DNA of 64,000 nucleotides from Prevotella sp. (GTDB taxonomy: Bacteria; Bacteroidota; Bacteroidia; Bacteroidales; Bacteroidaceae): contig JAFZIZ010000008.1 in NCBI GenBank assembly GCA_017554145.1, positions 62,001 through 126,000 of the forward strand. Reading direction: 5' to 3'. Below the pieces are notes generated by a model. The model had not been told where the DNA came from, searched no databases, and saw only the letters and a program-made list of their open reading frames with translations. Of the stretch, positions 9,283 to 17,860 are shown piece by piece. A program made the translations under genes and the position numbers. Every line of letters begins with the position of its first letter. Position 1 is the stretch's first letter.

Positions 9283-10406
9283 CATTTGAGTTACAACATA
9301 CTGATTCGGCAAGTGAGGCACGTACCGGAATCATTATTACAGATCACGGGCAGATTAAAACTCCTATTTTTATGCCTGTGGGAACATGTGGTAGTGTAAA
9401 GGGTGTGCATTTCTCAGAATTGCGAGAACAGGTTAAGGCTCAAATCATCTTAGGGAATACCTATCATCTCTATCTCCGTCCAGGATTAAAAATCCTCGAG
9501 AAAGCAGGCGGATTACATCAGTTTAATACATGGGATCGTCCGATATTAACAGACTCTGGAGGTTTTCAAGTGTTCTCTTTGACAGGTATTCGTAAACTCC
9601 GTGAAGAAGGTTGTGAGTTTCAAAGCCATATTGATGGTTCACGTCACATTTTCACGCCAGAGAATGTGATAGATACGCAACGCATCATTGGTGCGGATAT
9701 TATGATGGCACTTGATGAGTGTCCTCCAGGACAGAGTGACTACCAATATGCAAAAAAATCCTTAGGACTTACGCAACGATGGCTTGACCGCTGCATCATA
9801 CGTTTCAATGAGACCGAACCGCTCTACGGACACCGACAGAGTCTTTTTCCCATAGTACAAGGATGTACGTTTAAAGACTTAAGACAAGAGGCTGCCAAAT
9901 ATATTGCAGACAAAGGCGCAGACGGAAATGCCATTGGCGGACTTGCTGTGGGAGAACCGACTGAGGTGATGTATGAGATGATTGAGGTTGTAAATGAGAT
10001 TTTACCCAAAGATAAGCCTCGTTATCTTATGGGAGTTGGTACACCTCAGAATATTCTAGAGGCCATTGAACGTGGTGTGGATATGTTTGATTGTGTCATG
10101 CCCACCCGTAATGGTCGTAATGCGATGCTTTTTACATATCAGGGAACGATGAATATGCGTAACAAGAAATGGGAGGATGACTTTTCGCCCATTGATTCTG
10201 ATGGATGTATCATTGATCAAATTCATACGAAAGCATATCTTCATCATCTGTTTAAGGCACAAGAATTGTTGGCAATGCAGATAGCATCAATCCATAACCT
10301 TGCTTTCTATTTACGATTGGTCACAGATGCCAGACAACATATTGAACAAGGTGATTTCGTACAATGGAAACGTTCCGTCATAGAGGATTTAGGACGTAGA
10401 AGATGA
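9279..10406 (+). CDS. tgt: Queuine/preQ1 tRNA-guanine transglycosylase
   Basis: Tgt swaps the wobble guanine of GUN anticodons for preQ1, a step in queuosine synthesis. The 375-residue protein carries LTDSGGFQVFSL, the substrate-binding GGLAVGEP and the nucleophile region MFDCVMPTRNGRN. The C-terminal zinc site is unusual: canonical bacterial enzymes have CxCxxC about 9-14 residues before AYLHHL, but here that segment reads DSDGCIIDQIHTKAYLHHL, with one Cys left. The distal His (SIHNL) is kept. Start and stop overlap the neighbouring genes by 4 nt each, so lon-tgt-permease are translationally coupled. Confidence 0.93.
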   Translation: MTFELQHTDSASEARTGIIITDHGQIKTPIFMPVGTCGSVKGVHFSELREQVKAQIILGNTYHLYLRPGLKILEKAGGLHQFNTWDRPILTDSGGFQVFSLTGIRKLREEGCEFQSHIDGSRHIFTPENVIDTQRIIGADIMMALDECPPGQSDYQYAKKSLGLTQRWLDRCIIRFNETEPLYGHRQSLFPIVQGCTFKDLRQEAAKYIADKGADGNAIGGLAVGEPTEVMYEMIEVVNEILPKDKPRYLMGVGTPQNILEAIERGVDMFDCVMPTRNGRNAMLFTYQGTMNMRNKKWEDDFSPIDSDGCIIDQIHTKAYLHHLFKAQELLAMQIASIHNLAFYLRLVTDARQHIEQGDFVQWKRSVIEDLGRRR

Positions 10407-11635
10407 AGGAAAAAATAGCCGACATATTAAAAAAGATTCGTCGTCTGTGGCTGCAACTACTCATCATGTTACATCCATTGATGAGAAAGTGTCGTGCATT
10501 GCCTTGGGAAAAACTGGAACCTCTCAAGAAACTGAATCCTTTTCTTTATATCAAACGGATGGATTGGTATATCATCAAGAAGTTTATTGGTACCTATATC
10601 TATTCTATCATTCTGATTATCTCGATCTCTATCGTCTTTGATATTAATGAGAATCTAGCGAAGTTTACTACTTTCCATGCCCCTCTTAGGGCTATCGTAT
10701 TCGATTATTACATGAATTTCGTGCCCTATTTCGCCAACCTATTTTCACCTTTGTTCGTCTTTATTGCTGTCATCTTTTTTACTTCCAAATTAGCAGGTAA
10801 TTCAGAAATCATAGCAATGCTTGCTTGCGGTATGAGCTTCAAACGACTCTTACGTCCCTATTTGATATCTGCCGCTATCATCGCATTAGTTAATTTCTAC
10901 TTAGGAGCATATATTATCCCGAAAGGAACTGTAGTAAGACATAACTTTGAATCACTCTACAAGGACAGCAGAAGGAAAACAACTGCGACAAATATCCAAT
11001 TGATGGTGGATCGTGGCGTAGTTGCCTATATTTCTCAATACGATGATGTCCGTAAAACAGGGTATGGTTTTTCGCTTTATAAATTTGAGAAAAAGAAACT
11101 TGTTAGTCATATGACAGCAAATATTATCCAATATGACACTATTTCGGATTCTCGTTATCATTGGAAGGCACGTAACTATAAAATCCGTGAACTAAAAGGT
11201 ATGCGCGAGAAGATTAGTACTGGTTCTGAGATTGATACACTTATTCAAATGGAACCTATGGATCTCATTTTTTCTAAAGGACAACAAGAGACATTCACAT
11301 CACCAGAATTACTCCGATATATCTCAAAACAACAGGAACGAGGCTCAAGTAATGTTGTACAATATGAGGTTGAATATCATAAACGAATAGCCACTTCTTT
11401 TGCCTCATTTATCCTGACAATTATCGGTGTTTCACTATCATCCCGTAAGCGAAAAGGTGGTATGGGAATGTATTTGGGAATCGGTCTTGCTCTATCATTC
11501 TCTTATATATTATTACAGACCATCAGTTCCACTTTTGCTATCAATGCGGACACTCCTCCTATGTTAGCAGCATGGATACCAAACTTATTATATGCAATTA
11601 TCGCTTACTTCTGTTATAAGCAAGCTCCAAGCTAA
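10403..11635 (+). CDS. LptF/LptG (YjgP/YjgQ) family permease
   Basis: LptF and LptG form the inner-membrane part of the LptB2FG exporter that extracts lipopolysaccharide from the inner membrane. The 410-residue protein has a basic cytoplasmic N-terminus (about 50 residues). Three hydrophobic segments follow (around IYSIILIISISIV, LFSPLFVFIAVIFF and PYLISAAIIALVNFYLG), then a periplasmic beta-rich domain, then three C-terminal helices. This is the YjgP/YjgQ fold. Sequence alone does not tell F from G. It overlaps tgt by 4 nt, and the helicase starts on the next base after its stop. Confidence 0.82.
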   Translation: MKEKIADILKKIRRLWLQLLIMLHPLMRKCRALPWEKLEPLKKLNPFLYIKRMDWYIIKKFIGTYIYSIILIISISIVFDINENLAKFTTFHAPLRAIVFDYYMNFVPYFANLFSPLFVFIAVIFFTSKLAGNSEIIAMLACGMSFKRLLRPYLISAAIIALVNFYLGAYIIPKGTVVRHNFESLYKDSRRKTTATNIQLMVDRGVVAYISQYDDVRKTGYGFSLYKFEKKKLVSHMTANIIQYDTISDSRYHWKARNYKIRELKGMREKISTGSEIDTLIQMEPMDLIFSKGQQETFTSPELLRYISKQQERGSSNVVQYEVEYHKRIATSFASFILTIIGVSLSSRKRKGGMGMYLGIGLALSFSYILLQTISSTFAINADTPPMLAAWIPNLLYAIIAYFCYKQAPS

Positions 11636-12904
11636 ATGACTTTTGAAGAGACATATTTGAATGATAATATCCTTGATGCGCTATATGACATGCGCTTCGA
11701 GGAGATGACCCCTATTCAAGAAAAATGTATTCCCCAAATACTTGATGGAAAAGATTTAATTGGTATAGCACAAACTGGTACAGGAAAAACTGCTGCCTAT
11801 CTATTGCCAATCCTAAGTTTGTTGGATGATGGTGGTTTTCCTAGAGATGCTATTAATTGTATTGTGATGGCTCCCACTCGAGAGTTAGCCCAACAGATTG
11901 ACCAGGCGATGCAGGGCTTCGGTTATTATTTGGAAGGAGTATCAAGCGTAGCAGTATATGGAGGTAATGACGGCACTCGTTTTGATCAAGAAATGCGTAG
12001 TTTGAAGATGGGAGCGGATGTGATAATCGCCACGCCAGGGCGCCTACTTTCTCATATTCGTATGGGGCATGTGGATCTCTCTCGTCTTTCTTTTTTTGTG
12101 CTAGACGAAGCAGACCGCATGTTGGATATGGGATTCTCTGATGATATCCTTCAAATTGCCAAACTTTTACCTAATAACCACCAGACAATTATGTTCTCTG
12201 CCACTATGCCTGATAAAATACAACAACTTGCCCGCTCTTTGTTGACGAATTATGTGGAAGTAAAAATTGCTGTCAGCAAACCAGCAGAAAAGATACAACA
12301 ATCGGCATACGTGTGTTATGAACCACAGAAATTAGGTATTATTCGTTCTCTTTTCAAAGCAGGGGAACTGAAACGTCTTATCATCTTCTCTGGCAAGAAA
12401 GATAAAGTGAAAGACATTACTTGGGAACTTCAACGTATGCATATTAATTGTGCGTCGATGCACAGTGATCTCAGTCAACAAGAACGAGACGATGTGATGT
12501 ATCGTTTCAAATCTGGTCAAGTGGATGTTCTAGTTGCTACAGATATCGTTGCCCGTGGTATTGATATTGATGATATATTGATGGTCATCAATTATGATGT
12601 ACCTCGTGATGCAGAAGATTATGTTCACCGAATTGGACGCACAGCCCGTGCACAACGTGATGGTATGGCAATTACTTTTGTATCCGACAATGACATGTAC
12701 TATTTTTCGAACATTGAACGGTTTTTAGAAAAGGATATTACCAAAAACCCACTTCCTGACGGATTGGGTGAGGTTCCTGAATATAAAACTTTCGCGCCAC
12801 GAAAATCAACAAGGGGACGAGGTGGTAGAGGACGTACTGGCTACCATCATCGAAAATACAAAAGAAACGACAACCGAAACGGTCATCATAAGAAAAAAAA
12901 GTAA
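11636..12904 (+). CDS. DEAD-box RNA helicase
   Basis: The 422-residue ATP-dependent RNA helicase shows the standard motifs in order: Q motif (MTPIQEKCIP), motif I AQTGTGKTAAY, Ia PTRELAQQ, Ib TPGRL, motif II DEADRMLDMGF, motif III SAT, and the C-terminal VATDIVARGIDI and HRIGRTARA. The tail after about residue 385 is Arg/Gly/Lys/His-rich (RGRGGRGRTG...NGHHKKKK), typical of RhlE-like proteins and likely an extra RNA-binding surface. It follows the LptF/G-like gene with no gap, so it ends the lon transcript. Roles in ribosome assembly or RNA decay are inferred from the family. Confidence 0.9.
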   Translation: MTFEETYLNDNILDALYDMRFEEMTPIQEKCIPQILDGKDLIGIAQTGTGKTAAYLLPILSLLDDGGFPRDAINCIVMAPTRELAQQIDQAMQGFGYYLEGVSSVAVYGGNDGTRFDQEMRSLKMGADVIIATPGRLLSHIRMGHVDLSRLSFFVLDEADRMLDMGFSDDILQIAKLLPNNHQTIMFSATMPDKIQQLARSLLTNYVEVKIAVSKPAEKIQQSAYVCYEPQKLGIIRSLFKAGELKRLIIFSGKKDKVKDITWELQRMHINCASMHSDLSQQERDDVMYRFKSGQVDVLVATDIVARGIDIDDILMVINYDVPRDAEDYVHRIGRTARAQRDGMAITFVSDNDMYYFSNIERFLEKDITKNPLPDGLGEVPEYKTFAPRKSTRGRGGRGRTGYHHRKYKRNDNRNGHHKKKK

Positions 12905-12997
12905 ATCGATTGCACTACTTTTTTTACACTTTTTCTTAAAAAATGTTGTTATGTGTGGGTACACAGTCGATTTGTCGAAAAAAAACAGCAGAAAAGT

Positions 12998-13028
12998 TTT
13001 GATAATATTAAAAATTGTTGTACTTTTG
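12998..13028 (+). promoter_or_regulatory. Promoter of the candidate small RNA
   Basis: TTTG (12998-13001), 19 nt, TACTTTTG (13021-13028), then CA. A good Bacteroidetes promoter with no protein start nearby downstream. Confidence 0.7.
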
Positions 13029-13032
13029 CAGC

Positions 13033-13127
13033 AGTTATCCTGAAAACAATCTTTTTACCTTAAAGGGACTAATACCTATTGAAGATATGAAGCGATTGCC
13101 TGTGAGGGTCATCGCTTTGTTTTTTTA
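13033..13127 (+). ncRNA. Candidate small RNA of about 95 nt
   Basis: Between a promoter and an intrinsic terminator lies about 95 nt without a credible open frame. The 3' end is a strong hairpin: AAGCGATTGCC (13090-13100) pairs with GGGTCATCGCTT (13106-13117) with one mismatch and one wobble, followed by TGTTTTTTT. Near the middle is CCTTAAAGG, a small palindrome. I do not recognise the RNA as a known family (it is too short for 6S or tmRNA, and no SRP signature is evident). The hairpin could also simply end the helicase transcript. Confidence 0.5.
13090..13126 (+). terminator. Intrinsic terminator
   Basis: A hairpin of 11 positions (one mismatch, one G-U) with loop TGTGAG, followed by seven T. 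It would end both the small RNA and read-through from the helicase gene. Confidence 0.75.
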
Positions 13128-13154
13128 CCTAAAAATAAAATAAATGCAATTTCT

Positions 13155-13186
13155 TTTGGTATTTTACTCACTTTTTTGTACCTTTG
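13155..13186 (+). promoter_or_regulatory. Promoter of rplU-rpmA
   Basis: TTTG (13155-13158), exactly 20 nt, TACCTTTG (13179-13186), then CG. It leaves a leader of about 80 nt, long for this genome. The leader has a direct tandem GCCATGC at 13231-13244 and a small TGGC-ACGAT-GCCA hairpin (13222-13234). Confidence 0.8.
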
Positions 13187-13273
13187 CGCCCGATTTAGTC
13201 CGTGGTGGCTCAGTTAAGACGTGGCACGATGCCATGCGCCATGCGGAAAAACCCGTTTTAACAACATTTTATA

Positions 13274-13591
13274 ATGTACGCAATTGTAGAAATTAACGGT
13301 CAGCAGTTCAAGGCAGAGCAAGGTAAAAAGCTCTTTATCAACCACATGAAGGACGTGGAAGCCGGTAACACTGTTGAATTCGACAAGGTACTGCTTGTCG
13401 ACAACGATGGTTCAGTACAGGTAGGTGCACCCACCGTAAGTGGTGCTAAGGTAGTGTGTGAGGTGATCAATCCCCTTGTAAAGGGTGAGAAGGTGATTGT
13501 TTTCAAGATGAAGCGTCGTAAGGACTCTCGCAAGAGAAATGGTCATCGTCAGCAGTACACACAAGTAGAAGTTAAATCAGTAATCGCTTAA
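13274..13591 (+). CDS. rplU: 50S ribosomal protein L21
   Basis: The 105-residue protein has the L21 features: the start [33 protein letters not shown] in the middle, and the basic C-terminal [19 protein letters not shown] loop that binds 23S rRNA. The length matches the family. It is first in the rplU-rpmA pair, with rpmA starting 20 nt after the stop. Codon choice is biased to a few codons, as expected for a highly expressed gene. Ribosomal proteins often control their own mRNA, and the 80-nt leader is a plausible target, though this is inference. Confidence 0.97.
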   Translation: MYAIVEINGQQFKAEQGKKLFINHMKDVEAGNTVEFDKVLLVDNDGSVQVGAPTVSGAKVVCEVINPLVKGEKVIVFKMKRRKDSRKRNGHRQQYTQVEVKSVIA

Positions 13592-13611
13592 AAACGTAGG
13601 AGGAACAAGAA

Positions 13612-13869
13612 ATGGCACATAAAAAAGGTGTAGGTAGTTCTAAGAACGGCCGTGAGTCAGCAGCTCAGCGACTCGGCATTAAGATTTTCGGTGGCCAGAA
13701 GGTTGTTGCAGGCAACATTATTGTTCGCCAGCGTGGCTCTAAGCACAACCCGGGTAATAATGTAGGTATTGGTAAAGATGATACCTTGTATGCTCTCGTT
13801 GACGGAACGGTTCAGTTCCATAAGGGAAAACGCGACAAGAGTATTGTATCAGTAATTCCTGAAGCATAA
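13612..13869 (+). CDS. rpmA: 50S ribosomal protein L27
   Basis: The 85-residue protein begins [20 protein letters not shown], the standard L27 N-terminus that reaches toward the peptidyl-transferase centre. It has no N-terminal extension of the Firmicutes type that needs proteolytic trimming. [21 protein letters not shown] follows around residues 36-56. An AGGAGG-like sequence (TAGGAGGAACAAG) lies just upstream of the ATG, one of the few strong Shine-Dalgarno sequences in the window. A bidirectional hairpin terminator follows 45 nt after the stop. Confidence 0.97.
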   Translation: MAHKKGVGSSKNGRESAAQRLGIKIFGGQKVVAGNIIVRQRGSKHNPGNNVGIGKDDTLYALVDGTVQFHKGKRDKSIVSVIPEA

Positions 13870-13914
13870 CACCGGAGAGAACAAACAAAGATAATTTATT
13901 CCAAACAAACAACA

Positions 13915-13953
13915 GAATCCCAAACCTCATGAGAGATTTGGGATTCCTGCTTT
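13915..13953. terminator. Bidirectional terminator between rpmA and the TPR gene
   Basis: GAATCCCAAA (13915-13924) and TTTGGGATTC (13937-13946) form a perfect 10-bp stem around a loop that holds CTCATGAG. It sits between convergent genes and can serve both strands. Confidence 0.8.
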
Positions 13954-13966
13954 ATAATGTTTATGA

Positions 13967-14659
13967 TTATTTTTTGAGTTTCTTGTAAAAGTCTCGAAGA
14001 ACCCCTTGATTCACTCCCCTACCCGCTAATTTATCGAGTTCACGGCGAGCAACTTCGTTTCTACCTAAACGGATTAAGACATCTATATAAGAAAGCCGGT
14101 AATCTGTATGATCAGGTTCTCGTTTAATGACCTCTTCCCAATCATAGAGTGCTGTATCATATCGTTGCATGTCTGTTTCTAAAGAAGCACGTGCCACATA
14201 ACCAGCTACTGAATCTGGATGCTGTTCTACTACTATATTCAGCAGGTCAAGTGCATCATTACGTTTTCCCATCAACTGATATACATACGACAGACCAAGA
14301 CGAGCCTCCAGATGTGTAGGCACCTTCAAGAGAATATCGTTATAGTCGTTTTTGGCTAAACTATACTGACGTGTGTGTGTATAGGCATAGGCACGATAGA
14401 ACAATGCCGTCAGATTATTTTCATCGTGGCGTAGAATTGTCTTATATTCATCAATGGCGTATTCCCACTGTTGTAACTCCAAATTGATGGCGGCTTTACG
14501 AAGATGTAAGTCCGTACTATAAGGAGAAGTGGCTATCTTCTGGTTGATTACATTCAAAGAGTCACGCCACTGCTCGTTGGTCTGAGCTTGCATGCCAACA
14601 GTCAAAAGCCAACAGCCAATCGCCAGTATTATGCTTTTTTGATATAGTCTACTATCCAT
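13967..14659 (-). CDS. Tetratricopeptide-repeat protein with signal peptide
   Basis: The 230-residue protein has a signal peptide ([15 protein letters not shown] at about residues 12-26) and then TPR units, for example [21 protein letters not shown] and [23 protein letters not shown] domains mediate protein contacts; no function can be assigned. It is the last gene of the leu operon. Its start lies 31 nt inside leuB. The hydrophobic core of the signal peptide is encoded by five 7-nt repeats (14594-14628) that begin right at the leuB stop. A start at 14593 (MQAQTNEQW) would place the repeats in the spacer but leave no export signal, so I keep the longer form. Confidence 0.75.
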   Translation of the reverse strand: MDSRLYQKSIILAIGCWLLTVGMQAQTNEQWRDSLNVINQKIATSPYSTDLHLRKAAINLELQQWEYAIDEYKTILRHDENNLTALFYRAYAYTHTRQYSLAKNDYNDILLKVPTHLEARLGLSYVYQLMGKRNDALDLLNIVVEQHPDSVAGYVARASLETDMQRYDTALYDWEEVIKREPDHTDYRLSYIDVLIRLGRNEVARRELDKLAGRGVNQGVLRDFYKKLKK

Positions 14660-15690
14660 GCTCCAACTTCCTTTGTTCCATATTTTGCACCACCTTCAAC
14701 TTGAATCTCTGGAGTACGCACATTGGCATCAAGAGATGCATTGACAGCCTCACGAATCAAAGCACCCTCCTTGTTGAGTCCGAAGTGTTCCAGCAGCATG
14801 GCGGCAGAGAGAATCTGCGCCAATGGGTTGGCAAGGTTCTGTCCAGCTGCCTGAGGCCATGAACCATGAACAGGCTCGAAGAGTGGAGTATGTTCTCCCA
14901 ATGAGGATGATGGCTGCAATCCCATAGAACCTGTTATACAAGATGTCTCATCTGTCAGTATATCACCAAAGGTGTTCTCTGTTACGATAACATCAAAGTA
15001 ACGAGGCTCTGTCAGTACACGCATGGAAGCGTTATCAATAAACATATAGTCCGTATTCACTTCAGGATATTGTGGCTCCATTTCTTTGGCAATCTGTCGC
15101 CACAAACGACTTGAAGCAAGCACATTCGCTTTATCTACCACTGTGAGGTGTTTATTGCGTTTCATCGCCATCTCAAAGGCAACCTTCAGGATACGCTCAA
15201 TCTCAGGACGAGTATAGATATCCGTATCGTAAGCCTTGTCGTTATCCTGATATTTCTCTCCGAAATACATACCTCCTGTCAGTTCACGGATAACCACAAA
15301 ATCGGCTCCCTTCAACAATTCATCTTTCAAAGGACTCTTGTGTAACAAACAGTCGAAAGTTGCTACAGGACGGATGTTCGCATACAAGCCGAGTTTTTTA
15401 CGCATAGCCAATAAGCCTTGTTCTGGACGAACCTTTGACGTTGGATCATTGTCATATTTCAAATCACCGACTGCAGCAAACAACACGGCATCAGCATTCA
15501 TACAGATATCATGAGTGGCGTCAGGATAAGGATCTCCGCAGACATCAATGGCATGAGCACCACAGATAGCCTCCGTATATTCAAACGTATGACTGCATTT
15601 CTCAGCAATAGCATTGAGTACAGCCACTCCCTGTTTCATGATTTCGGGTCCTATTCCATCGCCCGCAAGGATTGCAATCTTTAATTTCAT
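14629..15690 (-). CDS. leuB: 3-isopropylmalate dehydrogenase
   Basis: LeuB oxidises and decarboxylates 3-isopropylmalate to 2-oxoisocaproate with NAD+; many LeuB enzymes also take the methyl analogue made in the citramalate pathway. The 353-residue length is standard. Visible motifs are [11 protein letters not shown] at the N-terminus, [26 protein letters not shown], the dinucleotide/substrate region [20 protein letters not shown] (20 residues), and [20 protein letters not shown]. It lies 11 nt after cimA and overlaps the TPR gene. With cimA and leuCD in the same operon, one enzyme set could serve both leucine and 2-oxobutyrate formation. Confidence 0.96.
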   Translation of the reverse strand: MKLKIAILAGDGIGPEIMKQGVAVLNAIAEKCSHTFEYTEAICGAHAIDVCGDPYPDATHDICMNADAVLFAAVGDLKYDNDPTSKVRPEQGLLAMRKKLGLYANIRPVATFDCLLHKSPLKDELLKGADFVVIRELTGGMYFGEKYQDNDKAYDTDIYTRPEIERILKVAFEMAMKRNKHLTVVDKANVLASSRLWRQIAKEMEPQYPEVNTDYMFIDNASMRVLTEPRYFDVIVTENTFGDILTDETSCITGSMGLQPSSSLGEHTPLFEPVHGSWPQAAGQNLANPLAQILSAAMLLEHFGLNKEGALIREAVNASLDANVRTPEIQVEGGAKYGTKEVGAWIVDYIKKA

Positions 15691-15701
15691 ATTGTTTTCT
15701 T

Positions 15702-17285
15702 TTATTTCGTTAAATCACTTTCAATAATATTCAGCATCTTGAAAGTAGCTTTGATAGCAGCTTCCGTCTGGTCGGCATCCAAGCCACGAGTACGAAGAAT
15801 ACCATCATTATAGTTCCATGAGATGACTGCCTGAACCAATGCATCCGTTCGTCCACCTGGTGGAATAGATACCTGATAGTTGGCCAATGTAGGGAATGTG
15901 CGATCAAGGTATTTCTTATAGATATGTCGAAGGGCCTTCACGAAAGCATCGTACTGACCATCACCTACTGCGCTGCTTTCATACTGCTGACCGTTGATTT
16001 CAACTTTGATATTGGCACCAGGCTTCAGTCCGTAAGCTGTTGATACAACATAACTGATAAGTTTGACTTTATCCTCCGAGCCATCGTGTTTCAACACATC
16101 GCTGACAATATAAGGAAGATCCTCTTGAGTCACAATCTCTTTCTTGTCACCCAGTTCTGTGATACGTTCCGTTACACGACGTGTCTGCTCAGGAGTCAGT
16201 TCAAGACCAAGTTCTTCTAAGTTCTTGGCAATATTGGCCTTTCCGCTATTCTTACCTAATGCATATTCCCTCTTACGTCCGAAACGTTCTGGAATGAGTT
16301 CGTTATAATAGAGTTTGTCCTTCGTATCACCGTCAGCATGAACGCCAGCCACCTGTGTAAACACATTCTCACCAACGATAGGTTGATTGGGGGCCACAGA
16401 GATGCCACTGAAACTCTCAACCATACGCGAGAGGTCGTTCAACTGGCTCTCCACAATATTTGTCTTGGCATGGAACTGATCTTTCAAGATGGCTTGTACA
16501 GAAGCCAGGGGAGCATTACCACAACGCTCGCCCAGTCCATTGACTGTAACATGCAGTCCACGAGCACCACTGAGCACAGCAGCCAAAGAGTTTGATACAG
16601 CCAAGTCGTAGTCGTTGTGGGCGTGGAAATCGAAGTGAACATCAGGATAACGTTTCAGCATCTTTCTGAAATACTCGATAACCTGAAGAGGGTTCATCAC
16701 ACCCAGTGTATCGGGCAGCATGAAGCGCTTAATGGCTATTGGCTTTTGGCTATTAGCTGTTAGCACATCCATCAACTGATAAACATACTCCAACGAATCT
16801 TTCATACCATTCGACCAATCTTCTAAATACAAGTTGACGCTGATGCCTCGCTCGGCGGCATAGGCCACTTCACGCTGGATGTCGCTGATATGTTCTTCGG
16901 GAGTCTTGTGTAGTTGCAGCGTACAGTGTTTCAGTGAACCTTTAGCTAACAGGTTCAGCACACGACCTCCACACTCGTTGATCCAATCAATAGACTTCCC
17001 TCCGTCAACAAATCCCAAGACCTCTACCCTATCCAAACGTCCAATCTGTTGGGCATAGCGACATATTTTGGTCACTGCCTCACGCTCACCTTCAGAGACA
17101 CGTGCCGAGGCGACCTCGATGCGGTCAACATTCAGGTCGTAGAGTAGTTTACGTGCCATGACCACCTTCTCATGAGGCAGGAACGAAACGCCATTGGTCT
17201 GTTCACCATCACGCAGCGTCGAGTCCATGATCTCGACGAATGGTGGAATGCGCTGATAGGAATTTACTTGTTCTGCTGTTCCCAT
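15702..17285 (-). CDS. cimA: Probable (R)-citramalate synthase (LeuA paralogue)
   Basis: The 527-residue HMGL-type aldolase has [15 protein letters not shown] (about residues 20-34), the metal-binding [27 protein letters not shown] and a C-terminal LeuA-type regulatory domain ([12 protein letters not shown]). It differs from the operon's true LeuA ([24 protein letters not shown]). From memory it is closer to the Leptospira citramalate synthase, with shared stretches such as [19 protein letters not shown] and [18 protein letters not shown]. CimA condenses pyruvate and acetyl-CoA to citramalate for isoleucine. Ile codons in the operon leader support this. A loop near residue 175 ([11 protein letters not shown]) is encoded by five 7-nt repeats (16730-16764). 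The start overlaps leuD by 22 nt. Confidence 0.78.
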   Translation of the reverse strand: MGTAEQVNSYQRIPPFVEIMDSTLRDGEQTNGVSFLPHEKVVMARKLLYDLNVDRIEVASARVSEGEREAVTKICRYAQQIGRLDRVEVLGFVDGGKSIDWINECGGRVLNLLAKGSLKHCTLQLHKTPEEHISDIQREVAYAAERGISVNLYLEDWSNGMKDSLEYVYQLMDVLTANSQKPIAIKRFMLPDTLGVMNPLQVIEYFRKMLKRYPDVHFDFHAHNDYDLAVSNSLAAVLSGARGLHVTVNGLGERCGNAPLASVQAILKDQFHAKTNIVESQLNDLSRMVESFSGISVAPNQPIVGENVFTQVAGVHADGDTKDKLYYNELIPERFGRKREYALGKNSGKANIAKNLEELGLELTPEQTRRVTERITELGDKKEIVTQEDLPYIVSDVLKHDGSEDKVKLISYVVSTAYGLKPGANIKVEINGQQYESSAVGDGQYDAFVKALRHIYKKYLDRTFPTLANYQVSIPPGGRTDALVQAVISWNYNDGILRTRGLDADQTEAAIKATFKMLNIIESDLTK

Positions 17286-17860
17286 TCTTCTATCTTATCT
17301 TTATTCTGTAATAGGAAATCGATATCATCCAGTCCGTTCACCAGACAATGTTTCTTATAACTATTGATTTCAAATTGCTCCTGTCTCCCTGTCGCCTTAT
17401 TCGTGACAGTTTGATGAGGCAGGTCGACTTCAACCAGCGTTTTCGGATTATCCTGAATACTCTGAAATAATTCTTTCAGGAAATCCTCCGAGACAACTAC
17501 TGGCAACACGAAATTGTTCAGTTCATTGTTCTTGTGGATATCGGCAAAGAACGAACTGATAACCACACGGAAACCATAACCGGCAATTGCCCATGCAGCA
17601 TGCTCACGACTACTGCCAGACCCAAAGTTCTTACCTGCAACCAAGATGCAACCAGAATAGGTAGGATTGTTCAGCACAAAATCCTTATTCACAGTTCCGT
17701 CTGTATGGTAACGCCAATCACGGAAGAGGTTATCACCAAAGAAGCTCTCCTCACGCGTCGTTGCTTTCAGAAAACGGGCAGGAATAATCTGGTCTGTATC
17801 CACATTCTCTAAAGGAAGGGGCACACAAGTGGATGTAATGATGTTGAATTTTTGCTTCAT
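17264..17860 (-). CDS. leuD: 3-isopropylmalate dehydratase small subunit
   Basis: LeuD is the swivel domain of isopropylmalate isomerase and pairs with LeuC. The 198-residue length fits bacterial LeuD. The N-terminal [20 protein letters not shown] and the central [13 protein letters not shown] motif are diagnostic. The same LeuCD complex converts citramalate in organisms with CimA. Overlaps: 4 nt with leuC upstream and 22 nt with cimA downstream, so all these genes are translationally coupled. Confidence 0.96.
   Translation of the reverse strand: MKQKFNIITSTCVPLPLENVDTDQIIPARFLKATTREESFFGDNLFRDWRYHTDGTVNKDFVLNNPTYSGCILVAGKNFGSGSSREHAAWAIAGYGFRVVISSFFADIHKNNELNNFVLPVVVSEDFLKELFQSIQDNPKTLVEVDLPHQTVTNKATGRQEQFEINSYKKHCLVNGLDDIDFLLQNKDKIEEWEQQNK

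Larger units (their letters stand above)
12905..13273. other. Intergenic region with a candidate small RNA and the rplU leader
   Basis: This 369-bp gap has no convincing protein gene. It holds a complete small transcription unit (promoter 12998-13028, terminator hairpin 13090-13126), then a perfect promoter for rplU (13155-13186) and an 80-nt rplU leader with short repeats. An 18-codon frame at 13087-13143 (start MKRLPVRV) runs through the terminator and is not supported as a gene. Confidence 0.6.

Noticed and set aside
13087-13143. 18-codon open frame MKRLPVRV... in the candidate small RNA
   Set aside because: It runs through the terminator hairpin and T-run, so a full-length mRNA would not normally exist.
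13201-13260. tRNA-like sequence (GGTGGCTCAGTTAAGA resembles a D-arm)
   Set aside because: There is no acceptor stem, anticodon arm or T-arm; it is part of the rplU leader.
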